From NCBI GenBank assembly GCA_963837945.1, contig CAWIQD010000030.1, positions 124,001-188,000 on the forward strand: 64,000 nt of DNA, read 5' to 3'. Under the pieces are notes generated by a model. The model was not told where the DNA came from. It searched no databases and saw only the letters and a list, made by a program, of their open reading frames with translations. This DNA comes from CAVUBL01 sp963837945 (GTDB lineage Bacteria > Acidobacteriota > Thermoanaerobaculia > Multivoradales > DATKCC01). A program made the translations under genes and the position numbers. Numbering within the stretch: position 1 is the stretch's first letter; every line of letters begins with the position of its first letter. Shown here piece after piece: positions 1 to 8,420 of this stretch.

Positions 1-1
1 A

Positions 2-160
2 CAGTTCTCGGTCACCGACCTGGCCACCCCGCTCGATGGCGACGCCGACATCAACCTGGTCCACCTGAAGGAGATCACCGTCACGGTGCAAGACAACCGG
101 GGCGGCAGCTCCCTGGGCACCCCCAAGGCGATCGCCATTCGGGAGTTCAAGTCCCAATGA
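2..160 (+). CDS. 3' end of a pilin-like gene (partial)
   Basis: Only the last 52 codons lie in the window, and the gene runs in from the left edge. The visible part is a beta-strand-like, Asp/Gly-rich tail ending in IREFKSQ, as in the globular C-terminal domain of minor pilins or pseudopilins. Its TGA overlaps the ATG of the pilW-like gene (ATGA), so the two are in one operon. By position before pilW-pilX-pilY1 it is probably a PilV- or FimT-type minor pilin. That identity is inferred from context because the diagnostic N-terminus is missing. Confidence 0.6.
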   Translation, partial: QFSVTDLATPLDGDADINLVHLKEITVTVQDNRGGSSLGTPKAIAIREFKSQ

Positions 161-1407
161 CGAGGACGAGAGCGATGACATCCGAAAGTCAACGAGCACG
201 ACACGCGACCGGCCGCCACTCGGCCGAGGCCGGGTTCACCCTGCTCGAGGCGATCGTCTCCCTGGGGGTGATGGCGATCGTCCTGATCGGCCTGCTGGGG
301 CTCTTCGAGTTCAACAGCCGGGTGGCCCGGGCCCAGGTGAACGTGGCGGAGATGCAGCAGTCGCTCCGCGCGGCGCAGACCAGCATGAGCCGCGAGGTGC
401 GGATGGCGGGGCGGGGCGGGCTGCCGGCCTTCGCCGGCGCGCAGGAGCTGCCGAACGGCGTTGCGGTCGCAGTCCAGAACAATGTGCCCGCGGGCACCAC
501 GATCGACGGGAAATCAGGCCCCGAGGTCGTCGCCGGCACCGACGTGCTGACCATCCGCGGTGTCTTCGCCGGCACGCTCTACCAGCTACGCACTGGTGGC
601 GACGGAAGTGACACCGACAGCAAGGTCGACGACTCCGGGACCGGCCAGATCATCGTCCGCGCGATCTCCCCGGCCGGTGTCGAGCAGGACCTCGGACCGC
701 TCCAGAAAGCCATCGAGAATGGCCGTCCCGAAGCCCTGCTGCTGATCAGCTCACTCGAGGACTCGATCCAGGCGGTGGTCGAAATGACCAGCGCCTCCCA
801 GGACAACGACGACAACGTGGCCTTGAGCTACACGAACACCGGAACCCACGGCATCGACTACCGGGCTTTATCGGGCGGAGTCTTCCCTCCGAATCTCACC
901 TCGGTGGCTTCGGTCGGTCTGCTCGAGGAGTACCGATACTACGTCCGGAACGAGAAGACCGGCCCCGTCCTGTCCCGGGCGCGGTTCTACCCGGGGACCA
1001 ACGTGGCCTACGCCGGCGACCCGGACAACCTGCACCAGGATCTCGCGGACAACATCCTCGATCTCCAGGTGGCGCTGGGGATCGACACGAACAACAACGA
1101 GACGATCGAGGACACGGGGAGCGGGGCCGACGATTGGCTGTTCAACGCGACCGCCGACTCCGACTCTTCCGGCAACCCGAAGGATCGGAGCCTGTGGAAC
1201 GACGACACCCACCCTCTCTACTACGTGCGGATCAACACCCTCGCCCGCACCGATCACGCCGATCCCAAGTACGTCTCGCCGCCGATCACGGCGATCGAGG
1301 ACCACGTCTACGGCGAGGCGGCCACGCCGGCCGCCGGCACGGGCCTCGCCCGCGCCTACCGGCGCCGGCTCCTGCAGACCGTGGTGGACCTGAGGAACGT
1401 GTCATGA
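157..1407 (+). CDS. pilW: PilW-like type IV minor pilin
   Basis: 416 aa. The type IV prepilin signature is clear: a basic leader, then G26 followed by FTLLE with the conserved Glu at +5, then about 20 hydrophobic residues (VSLGVMAIVLIGLLGLF). Prepilin peptidase would cut after G26. The rest is a large globular domain with SMSREVRMAGRGG, typical of PilW/PulJ-type pilins, and its size fits PilW. The leader is long; an in-frame ATG at 175 gives a 20-residue leader and is an alternative start. The gene overlaps its neighbours by 4 bp on both sides. PilW normally helps prime pilus assembly together with PilV, PilX and PilY1. Confidence 0.88.
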   Translation: MTRTRAMTSESQRARHATGRHSAEAGFTLLEAIVSLGVMAIVLIGLLGLFEFNSRVARAQVNVAEMQQSLRAAQTSMSREVRMAGRGGLPAFAGAQELPNGVAVAVQNNVPAGTTIDGKSGPEVVAGTDVLTIRGVFAGTLYQLRTGGDGSDTDSKVDDSGTGQIIVRAISPAGVEQDLGPLQKAIENGRPEALLLISSLEDSIQAVVEMTSASQDNDDNVALSYTNTGTHGIDYRALSGGVFPPNLTSVASVGLLEEYRYYVRNEKTGPVLSRARFYPGTNVAYAGDPDNLHQDLADNILDLQVALGIDTNNNETIEDTGSGADDWLFNATADSDSSGNPKDRSLWNDDTHPLYYVRINTLARTDHADPKYVSPPITAIEDHVYGEAATPAAGTGLARAYRRRLLQTVVDLRNVS

Positions 1408-1952
1408 GACCCCGGACGCCCGAATCCCCCGTCGCCGCCCCCCGCTCCTCGGAGGCCGGCAGCGCCTACCTGATCGCCCTGCTCGCCCTGGTGGTCCTGA
1501 CCATCATCGGCCTCTCCCTGGCGCTCGTCACCCAGACCGAGATGCAGATCGGGGCCAACGAGCGGACGATCGAGCGGACCTTCTACTCCGCCGACTCCGG
1601 GATCGCCCTGTCGACCGCCAACACGCTGGTGGCGCACAGCCCCGCATGGAGCCAGGTCTACAAGCTGCCGGATCCGCCAGGCCCAGGTCTGCAGCTCGAG
1701 AGCGAGGTGGATGTGTCTCCCTTCCTGCCGATCTCCTCAGGCTGGTGCAATCTCTGCGATATCAAGCGCTTTGGAGAACAAGGACCAGCACCCTACCAGA
1801 AGGTCAACCACTCCGTGACGTCGACGGCCATCCGCCGAATTCCGGGCGACAACCAGGTGAGTCTCGCGGAACGGTCGCTGACTGCGATGGTCGAGTTCCA
1901 GCCGTGGCAGCCCTCAAACGAATCGCTGGCCGCCGTGCTGGAAGGCAACTAG
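1404..1952 (+). CDS. pilX: PilX-like minor pilin / assembly protein
   Basis: 182 aa. It starts at the ATG in the ATGA overlap with pilW. After about 17 residues comes a single hydrophobic helix (SAYLIALLALVVLTIIGLSL) followed by VTQTEMQIGANERT and FYSADSGI. This is the PilX N-terminal domain pattern: residues after the helix are typically E/RxxxNxRxRxxAFxAAExG-like. The +5 Glu of major pilins is absent, as is common in PilX. It lies directly before pilY1, the usual order. A longer ORF beginning upstream in the same frame is an artefact of reading into pilW. Confidence 0.85.
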   Translation: MRPRTPESPVAAPRSSEAGSAYLIALLALVVLTIIGLSLALVTQTEMQIGANERTIERTFYSADSGIALSTANTLVAHSPAWSQVYKLPDPPGPGLQLESEVDVSPFLPISSGWCNLCDIKRFGEQGPAPYQKVNHSVTSTAIRRIPGDNQVSLAERSLTAMVEFQPWQPSNESLAAVLEGN

Positions 1953-2000
1953 GCCCCTGATCGAGTTTCCCAACGGGCCACCCGGCCCAGGGAGTAGACC

Positions 2001-4172
2001 ATGAGACAACTGCACCGCCGCCATTCGAGCCGGCCTTCCCGCCGGGCCGTCGCCTCGGTCGTCGTTTTGGCGACTGGCTTTGCCACCGTCGTCGCGCCAG
2101 CCAGCGCGGCGGACGACATCGACCTGCTGCGCACCGATGGCGGCAAGCCCTACGTCTACTTCATTGTCGACACCTCGGGCTCGATGGTGCTCGACGAGAA
2201 CGGCGACTGGGTGCCGGGCAACGGCGACGACCCGGCCTCGAAGATCTACCAGGTCAAGAAGGCCCTCTACGACGTGTTGAAGGACGTGGACGGCGTCCAC
2301 TTCGGGTTCGCCGGCTTCAACCAGGACCGGCTCGCGATCACCGCCAAGCACTGGCTCTACACCTCCGCCGGCGCCGCGGTTCTCGACCCCGATCTCACCT
2401 ACCCGACCGACGCCGGCAAGACCTGGACCTTCGGCAAGCACATCAACACCAACGGCCAGGCGGGCACCTGCGCTTCCCCCCTGAGCCTGACCAACGCCCT
2501 GGACACGATCAACCGCTTCCCGCGCCTGGGCACGGCCGGGCTCTCCACGACCACGCTCTGGGTCTCCGGCAAGGGCAACAAGGAGTTCCAGGTCCTGGTC
2601 TCGCTCTCCCCGGCGAGCACCGGCCAGCTGGGAGACCCGACGATCCTCGTCCGCCTCCAGGCCAACGCCGTCACCAGCTGCTCCCCTCTCACGGTCACCG
2701 CCGGCACGCCGGTCGACGTCTCCTTCCGCCGGGTCCGCGACTTCCTGATGGTCGAGTCCAATGGCACGAGCACGGGCGGCAGCGGCAACTGTAACGCCGA
2801 TGAAACCCTAACCGGGCTCTGGCCCTACACCGACGTCCTGGCGGACAACACCTGCGGCTCCGGCTCGAGCCAGCCGTTCACCGGCGAGGGCTGGGAGGGC
2901 AACACCGACGACGCCGCGAGGACCGGCTACGACGACCTCGACAAATGCTGCGTCAAGACCAGCAACCCGGGTGTCTGCCAGACCGACCCAAAGCCGAACG
3001 ATGTTTGCTACGACCTGCGCTTTCCAACCGTGGTCAGCCCCGTGGCCGCAGAGCTCGACAAGGGCGACGAGATCCCCTTCAACTGGTCGGCCGACTACCA
3101 GACCGAGTTTCTCAAACGGCTAAACCCGAAGTATCCGGACGGCGAGGACTTCGGGATCGCCTCGTACTTCCAGAACCTGCCCGATTCAGTGACTGGACTG
3201 CTCCAACTCAAGAATCAGGACCAGCGGCCTCTCGTCGCTTTCGGCAACAGCCCGCTCGGCAGGGCGATCAACGACTTCCGGTGCTGGTACCTCGGAAAGG
3301 GCAACAAGTGCAAGGGTCCGGCCTTCGATCCTGGCTGGGAGCGCCTTTTCGAACTCAACGATCGCGACTACGCGTGCCGCGTCCCGTATTTGATCTTGGT
3401 CAGCGACGGCGAGGACAACAGCCAGGGTGAGGCCCCCGCGGCCGACACGGCGAATCTCTTCTCAATGGCCGGAGTGCGGACTTTCGCCTTCAGCTTTTCA
3501 GACACCAAGAATCTCCATCCGATCGTCCAGAACGGCCGGGGCGAGCTCATCCTGGTGCAGAATGGTCAGGAACTCGAGCAAAAACTGCGGGACGTAATCG
3601 GGAATATCGTCGAGACTGCCAAGACGTTCGCCTCCGCGGCGGTGCCCTCGGTGCAGGCGGCGGTGGCGGACAAGATCTACCTGACCAACTTCACCCCCCT
3701 CGACGGCACCGGCAACTGGGACGGCCACCTTCACAGCTACTTGAAGCCCCTGCCGATCGACCCGCTGACCCTCCTGCCGGATACCTCGTCACCGCGCCAC
3801 CTATGGGATGCGGGCGAAGTGATGCTCGAGCAGGCACCCGACCCGGTCCCGGCGGGCGACGACACCAGCACGGTGCCGCTCCAGGTCGGCAACGGCATCG
3901 ACGAGCGGCGCGTCTACTACTCGATGGAGCCGCGGCCCAACGACGCCGACGCTCGGGGCCTGGCCGGACAACCGGCGCCTCTTCGACCGCACGACCACGG
4001 AGCTCGACAAGACCGAGCCGATCACCCCGATCGAGCCCGACTTCTGGAACGGAATGGGCATCGCCTTCGACGCCTCCGACCCGGACTCGGTGAAGGCCGC
4101 CCGCGAGGCCGGCAACACGGTCGTCGAGAGAACCCTGATCGAGAAGACCTACCTCTCGGAGAAACAGGGTGA
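2001..4172 (+). CDS. pilY1: PilY1, N-terminal part (vWA domain), frame broken
   Basis: N-terminal two-thirds of the first half of a PilY1/PilC-type pilus-tip adhesin. Residues 1-37 are a signal peptide ending APASAAD. A von Willebrand A domain begins with YVYFIVDTSGSM, whose DxSxS (residues 57-61) is the MIDAS metal site; VSDGEDN follows later. Many Cys residues suggest disulfides after export. The true frame is lost at the GGGG run at 3955-3958: removing one G gives DARAWPDNRRLFDRTTTEL, which joins smoothly to the downstream half. The residues this reading frame gives from there to 4172 are therefore nonsense. Restored, the protein is about 1395 aa, normal to large for PilY1. Confidence 0.85.
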   Translation: MRQLHRRHSSRPSRRAVASVVVLATGFATVVAPASAADDIDLLRTDGGKPYVYFIVDTSGSMVLDENGDWVPGNGDDPASKIYQVKKALYDVLKDVDGVHFGFAGFNQDRLAITAKHWLYTSAGAAVLDPDLTYPTDAGKTWTFGKHINTNGQAGTCASPLSLTNALDTINRFPRLGTAGLSTTTLWVSGKGNKEFQVLVSLSPASTGQLGDPTILVRLQANAVTSCSPLTVTAGTPVDVSFRRVRDFLMVESNGTSTGGSGNCNADETLTGLWPYTDVLADNTCGSGSSQPFTGEGWEGNTDDAARTGYDDLDKCCVKTSNPGVCQTDPKPNDVCYDLRFPTVVSPVAAELDKGDEIPFNWSADYQTEFLKRLNPKYPDGEDFGIASYFQNLPDSVTGLLQLKNQDQRPLVAFGNSPLGRAINDFRCWYLGKGNKCKGPAFDPGWERLFELNDRDYACRVPYLILVSDGEDNSQGEAPAADTANLFSMAGVRTFAFSFSDTKNLHPIVQNGRGELILVQNGQELEQKLRDVIGNIVETAKTFASAAVPSVQAAVADKIYLTNFTPLDGTGNWDGHLHSYLKPLPIDPLTLLPDTSSPRHLWDAGEVMLEQAPDPVPAGDDTSTVPLQVGNGIDERRVYYSMEPRPNDADARGLAGQPAPLRPHDHGARQDRADHPDRARLLERNGHRLRRLRPGLGEGRPRGRQHGRRENPDREDLPLGETG

Positions 4173-6189
4173 TCTCGACTACATCCTCGGCGACATCTTC
4201 CACTCGAACCCGCTGGTCGTCGGCAGCCCGGTCAACACGCGCTACTTCAGTGACGACGCCGAGCAGACCTACAAGAACGGGGTCGCCCAGGGCACCGGCT
4301 ACCGGGACTTCTTCCTCAAGCAGGAGAACCGGAGGAAGGTGATCTTCGCCGGCGCCAACGACGGCATGCTCCACGCCTGGGACGCGGGCAAGGCGTCGGT
4401 CGAGCGCATCACCGACGCCGCCAAGATCAAGCGCGACGTCGTGCACTTCGACGACGGCACCGGCCGCGAGCTCTTCGCCTACATGCCGCGCTCAGTGCTT
4501 CCGACGGTCAAGACTCTGGCCGAGGATCCCGAGCGCCACCACTGGAGCGTCGACGGCTCGCCGGCCGCCGCCGAGGTCTTCATCGACCCGCGGGAGACGG
4601 GCACTCCCGACCCGGCGCAGCGCGAGTGGCGCACCGTTCTCGTCGGCGGCCTGCGCGAGGGCGGCAGCGCCTACTACGCCCTCGACATCACGCAGCCGGA
4701 CGAGCTCGTCGCGTCCACGATCGGGCCGGTCGACAACGAGGCCGAGCAGCGCGACATCACCATCCCGAAGGACCAGGGCGTGGTGCCGGACTGCGCCGAC
4801 AAGAAAGGCGACGGCGAGATGGGCTGCGACGAGGACCTAGACTACCCGGCGGCCCTCTGGGAGTTCACCGACCGGGTCTGGGACCCGGCGGCGATCGCCG
4901 ACGACCGCACGACCGGCGACTACGTGGCCCTCGACGAGGACGGCAACGGCTTCCCCGATCTGGGCGAGACCTGGTCGCGGCCGAACATCGGCCGGATTCG
5001 GGTGGTGGTCGACGACCAGGTGGTCAGCAAGTACGTCGCCGTCTTCGGCGGCGGCCTCGACCCGGCCAAGGCGGACGCACAGGGCAATTTCTTGTACATG
5101 ATCGACGTCGAGACCGGCCAGCCGATCTACAAGCGAGAGCTCCAAGGCTCGGCGCCCTCCGATCCCGCCGCCGTCGACACCGACCAGGATGGCTACCTCG
5201 ACCGGGTCTACCTCGGCACCACCGCGGGCTTCATGTACCGGCTCGATCTCGAGGACAGGTCCAAAACTGGCAACGCCCGCTACCCGAAGCTCCTCTCCGA
5301 CGTCCTGGTCATGGGAATGAAGGGCTTGGCGTCAATGGCCCCGACCTACCAGGTCACCCGGATCGAACAGACCGACGGCTCCGGCAACCCGCTGTGGGCA
5401 CCCAGGAAGATCTTCGACACCGGCGGGCGACCTATCTACTACGCACCATCGGTCCTCTTCGTGGCCAACCTTGGGCGCTACGCCCTGGGTATCGGCACCG
5501 GTGACCGCTCCGACCTCACCTCTAAGTCCGACCTCACCGGCCGTTTCTACCTGTTTGTCGACGACTCGGACCTCGAGGCGGTCAAGGCGAGCCTGCCGCT
5601 CGACGAGAGCGACTTGACCGCGGTGGCCGTGGCCGGAGCCACGAACACCGACCTCCTGACCACCGGGTCACCGGGGCATCGGGGCTGGTACCTGGTCCTG
5701 AGCCTCAAGGAGCGGCTGATCAGCAACCCCTTCGGTCTGAGTGGTGTCACCTTCTTCGCCACCTTCACGCCGGACGATCCGTGCGACGATGGGACGTCGA
5801 GCTGCAAGAACCCCAAGTGCTCACTCGGCGGCACGAGCTACGTCTACGTGGTCGAGTCGACCACCGCCAACCCGCTCCTGCTCGACGCCTTTGGTGAGCC
5901 CAGCCGAGTGCACCAGGTCCAGGGTTTCGTCACTGAGCCCTTCACGGAGCAGGGGCTGACCAAAAACTCCACGTCGGGAACCGGAGGTGGAACTGAGACC
6001 ACCTCGGACGACCTCAGTCAGCGCGACATCGACGTCATGAATAACTTGAAGAGCCTGTTCCCGAAGAACTGCAAGTTCGGCAACCACCGGATCGATATCA
6101 AGCTGATCGCGGCGGACACCCATCTCGAGCGGATCGCGGCGGTGCCGATCTGCATCATCGAGAAGAACTGGAAGGAGGCGGGCCAGTGA
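4054..6189 (+). CDS. pilY1: PilY1, C-terminal part (beta-propeller), frame broken
   Basis: C-terminal half of the same PilY1. Coding in this frame really begins just after the break near 3958; the ATG at 4054 is only the first start codon in frame. It contains GDIFHSNPLVVGSP, GANDGMLHAWDA and the DxDxDG calcium loop DTDQDGYLDRVYLG (around 5172-5213), all hallmarks of the PilY1/PilC C-terminal beta-propeller. The propeller binds calcium and in Pseudomonas controls pilus extension and retraction and surface sensing. The TGA overlaps the GTG of the next gene. If the break is real rather than an error, the organism would lack an intact tip adhesin from this locus. Confidence 0.85.
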   Translation: MGIAFDASDPDSVKAAREAGNTVVERTLIEKTYLSEKQGDLDYILGDIFHSNPLVVGSPVNTRYFSDDAEQTYKNGVAQGTGYRDFFLKQENRRKVIFAGANDGMLHAWDAGKASVERITDAAKIKRDVVHFDDGTGRELFAYMPRSVLPTVKTLAEDPERHHWSVDGSPAAAEVFIDPRETGTPDPAQREWRTVLVGGLREGGSAYYALDITQPDELVASTIGPVDNEAEQRDITIPKDQGVVPDCADKKGDGEMGCDEDLDYPAALWEFTDRVWDPAAIADDRTTGDYVALDEDGNGFPDLGETWSRPNIGRIRVVVDDQVVSKYVAVFGGGLDPAKADAQGNFLYMIDVETGQPIYKRELQGSAPSDPAAVDTDQDGYLDRVYLGTTAGFMYRLDLEDRSKTGNARYPKLLSDVLVMGMKGLASMAPTYQVTRIEQTDGSGNPLWAPRKIFDTGGRPIYYAPSVLFVANLGRYALGIGTGDRSDLTSKSDLTGRFYLFVDDSDLEAVKASLPLDESDLTAVAVAGATNTDLLTTGSPGHRGWYLVLSLKERLISNPFGLSGVTFFATFTPDDPCDDGTSSCKNPKCSLGGTSYVYVVESTTANPLLLDAFGEPSRVHQVQGFVTEPFTEQGLTKNSTSGTGGGTETTSDDLSQRDIDVMNNLKSLFPKNCKFGNHRIDIKLIAADTHLERIAAVPICIIEKNWKEAGQ

Positions 6190-6951
6190 GCCGGCGCCGG
6201 CGCTGGGGGCTCGCCGCGGTCGCCGCCGCGGCGTTGGCCGGCACTCTCCTCTACCCGGCGGCCGCCGACTGGCTGGTCACCAAGGACGGCGCCCGCATCG
6301 AGACCGCGGGGCCCTGGCAGGTCGAGGGCCGGCTGGTGGTGTTCAAGAAGCCGGACGGCAGCCTGGTCTCGCTGCGGCTGTCGGAGGTCGACCTCGAGGG
6401 CAGCCGCGACCTGACCCGCGAGATGGACGAGCGGGCGAAGAAGGCCGCGGAGGCGGCGCGCCCGGTGGCCTCCGTGCCCAAGCGACCCTCCGTCGCCCGG
6501 CTGACCGAGAAGGACCTGCCACCGGTGGGCGCCGCGGACGAGGCGGGATGCGAAGCCGGATCAGCCCGCCGCACCGGGAGACGAGGACCGGCCGGAGGCG
6601 CTCCAGATCGCCACCTGGCGCGAGGTCGGGGGCCCGACGAGCGACGGCCTCGAGTTCGTGGGCAACGTGCGCAACGTGACCGACAAGACCGCCCTCGGCG
6701 TGACCGTGAAGGTCGTCCTGTCCGACGAGGCCGGCAAGGAGCTCGCCCAGGGCGACGCGACGGTGAGCTCGACCGCCCTGCCGCCGGGCCAGAACGCGAG
6801 CTTCCATGCCTCGTTCCCGGGCATCTTCGCGTACGCCAAGATCGAGTTCAAGGTAGCCGGCAACCTCGTGCTCACCTCCCGGCCGGACGGAGCGGCCCAG
6901 GAAGAGACCCAGGCCGGCGAGGACGACGGCCAGGAGCCGCCTCCGGGCTAG
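6186..6951 (+). CDS. Secreted FxLYD-like protein, one frame break
   Basis: Starts with GTG in a GTGA overlap with pilY1. Residues 1-27 are a signal peptide (RRRRWGLAAVAAAALAGTLLYPAAA). A first segment (DWLVTKDGARIETAG...VFKKPDGSLVSLRLSEVDLE) looks like a small beta domain. The second segment (LEFVGNVRNVTDKTALGVTVKV...GQNASFHASFP) resembles FxLYD domains. The two halves are in different frames: dropping one G from the GGG at 6545-6547 gives ADEADAKPDQPAAPGDEDRP and a continuous protein of about 254 aa. Read without correction, the first frame runs on senselessly for kilobases. Co-transcription with pilY1 suggests a pilus-related role, but its function is unknown. Confidence 0.7.
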
Positions 6952-8258
6952 CGGTAGTCCGGATACCCGCCCAGGTCGTGCCGGCGGATCCGGCGCAAGA
7001 GCGTCCGGTAGCTCATCCCCAGAAGCGTCGCCGCCCGCCGCCGGTCGCCCGCCGCCTCGTCGAGCGCCCGGCGGATCCGCTCGCGCTCCCCGATCCCTTC
7101 GAGAGGAGCGAGCAGCGGCTTGACGTCGGCCACCGTCAAGCGGGGCCCCTCGGCGAGGATCACCGCCCGTTCGAGGACGTTCGCCAGCTCCCGCACGTTG
7201 CCCGGCCAGGGCTGGGCCGCGAGGAGCTCGAGGGCGGCCTCGTCCGGCGCCGGGGGCTCACGCCGGTGCCGGCGTGCGATCTCCCGCAGCAGGTGCCGGG
7301 CGAGCAGCGGCACGTCCGAGGCGCGCTCGCGCAGGGCGGGCAGCGCGATCGGAAAGACGTCGAGCCGGAAGTAGAGGTCCGAGCGGAAGCTCCCCGCCTC
7401 GACCATCGCCGCCAGGTCGCGGTTGGTCGCCGCCACCAGGCGGACGTCGGCCGTGCGGGTACGGCCGCCGCCGACCCGCTCGAAGGTCCGCTCCTCGAGC
7501 ACCCGGAGGACCTTGCCCTGGACCGGCGCCGGCAGCTCGCCGATCTCGTCGAGCAGGAGCGTGCCCCCCGCGGCCGCCTCGAAGCGCCCCTCCTGGAGCC
7601 GGTCGGCCCCGGTGAACGCTCCCTTCTCGTGGCCGAAGAGCTCGTTCTCCACCAGCGTCTCCGGAATGGCGGCGCAGTTGACCGCTACGAACGGCCCGCC
7701 GGAGCGGGGAGAGAGCATGTGGAGGGCGCGCGCGAAGAGCTCCTTGCCGGTACCGCTCTCGCCGGTCAGGAGGACCGTGCTCTCGGTCGGCGCCACCCGG
7801 CGCAGGAGCTTGAAGGCCGCGCGCAGCGCCGGGTGGCGGCCGACGAGGGTCGGGCCACCGGGCAGGTCGAGCCCCGGAACCTCCCCGGCGCCCGGCTCGC
7901 CGACCGCTTCGGCGACCAGGCGGCAGAGATCGTCGATCTCCACCGGCTTCTCGAGGAAGTGGTAGGCGCCGCCGCGCATGGCGGCGACCGCAGTCGGCAC
8001 CGAGCCGTAGCCGGTGAGCACGATGACGGGCAGCCCGGAGCCGTGCTCGCGGGCCGCTTCGAGGACCTCGAGCCCCGACGCCCCGGGCAGCTTGAGGTCG
8101 GTGAGGACCAGGTCGAGCCCGCCGCCGCGGAGCCGCTCGATCCCCGCTTCGCCGTCGGCGACCGCGACGACCTCGTAGCCCTCCGCGCGGAGGGCGCGCT
8201 CGAGCATCCGGCGCAGCGAATCCCGGTCCTCGACCAAGAGAATGCGGCCTCGGGTCAA
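6948..8258 (-). CDS. NtrC-family sigma-54 response regulator
   Basis: About 436 aa from the TTG at 8258. Receiver: ILLVEDRD acidic pocket, phospho-acceptor Asp in LVLTDLKLPG, Lys in HFLEKPVEI. AAA+ domain: Walker A GESGTGKE, the GAFTGA loop (EKGAFTGAD) that contacts sigma-54, and LLDEIGELP. The C-terminus is a Fis-type HTH (AATLLGMSYRTLLRRIRRH). An in-frame ATG at 8420, directly after the selA stop, would add 54 residues made entirely from the repeat at 8261-8374, so I prefer the TTG. No histidine kinase is adjacent. It is a candidate regulator for the sigma-54-type promoters at 28524 and 31276, but that link is speculation. Its stop overlaps that of the converging gene. Confidence 0.9.
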   Translation of the reverse strand: MTRGRILLVEDRDSLRRMLERALRAEGYEVVAVADGEAGIERLRGGGLDLVLTDLKLPGASGLEVLEAAREHGSGLPVIVLTGYGSVPTAVAAMRGGAYHFLEKPVEIDDLCRLVAEAVGEPGAGEVPGLDLPGGPTLVGRHPALRAAFKLLRRVAPTESTVLLTGESGTGKELFARALHMLSPRSGGPFVAVNCAAIPETLVENELFGHEKGAFTGADRLQEGRFEAAAGGTLLLDEIGELPAPVQGKVLRVLEERTFERVGGGRTRTADVRLVAATNRDLAAMVEAGSFRSDLYFRLDVFPIALPALRERASDVPLLARHLLREIARRHRREPPAPDEAALELLAAQPWPGNVRELANVLERAVILAEGPRLTVADVKPLLAPLEGIGERERIRRALDEAAGDRRRAATLLGMSYRTLLRRIRRHDLGGYPDYR

Positions 8259-8260
8259 CC

Positions 8261-8374
8261 GACCCCCCCCGCAACCCCTCGATCCCCTTCCCTCCCCCGG
8301 GGGGAGGGGACGATCGACCGGACCCCCCCGCACCCCTCGATCCCCTTCCCTCCCCGGGGGGAGGGGACGCCCCC
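8261..8374. repeat. Dispersed C/G-rich hairpin repeat, copy A (two units)
   Basis: Two tandem units of about 60 bp sharing the core CCCCTCGATCCCCTTCCCTC followed by a G-run arm (GGGGAGGGGACG), so each can form a C-run/G-run hairpin. The same core recurs at 17461-17590, 35224-35302 and, diverged, 52008-52142. This copy lies between selA and the NtrC-type gene and is open in the regulator's reading frame. Confidence 0.8.
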
Positions 8375-8420
8375 TCCCAGCCGGCGCGGCGTCGAGACTC
8401 GGCGAAGTCGTCACGAGCAT

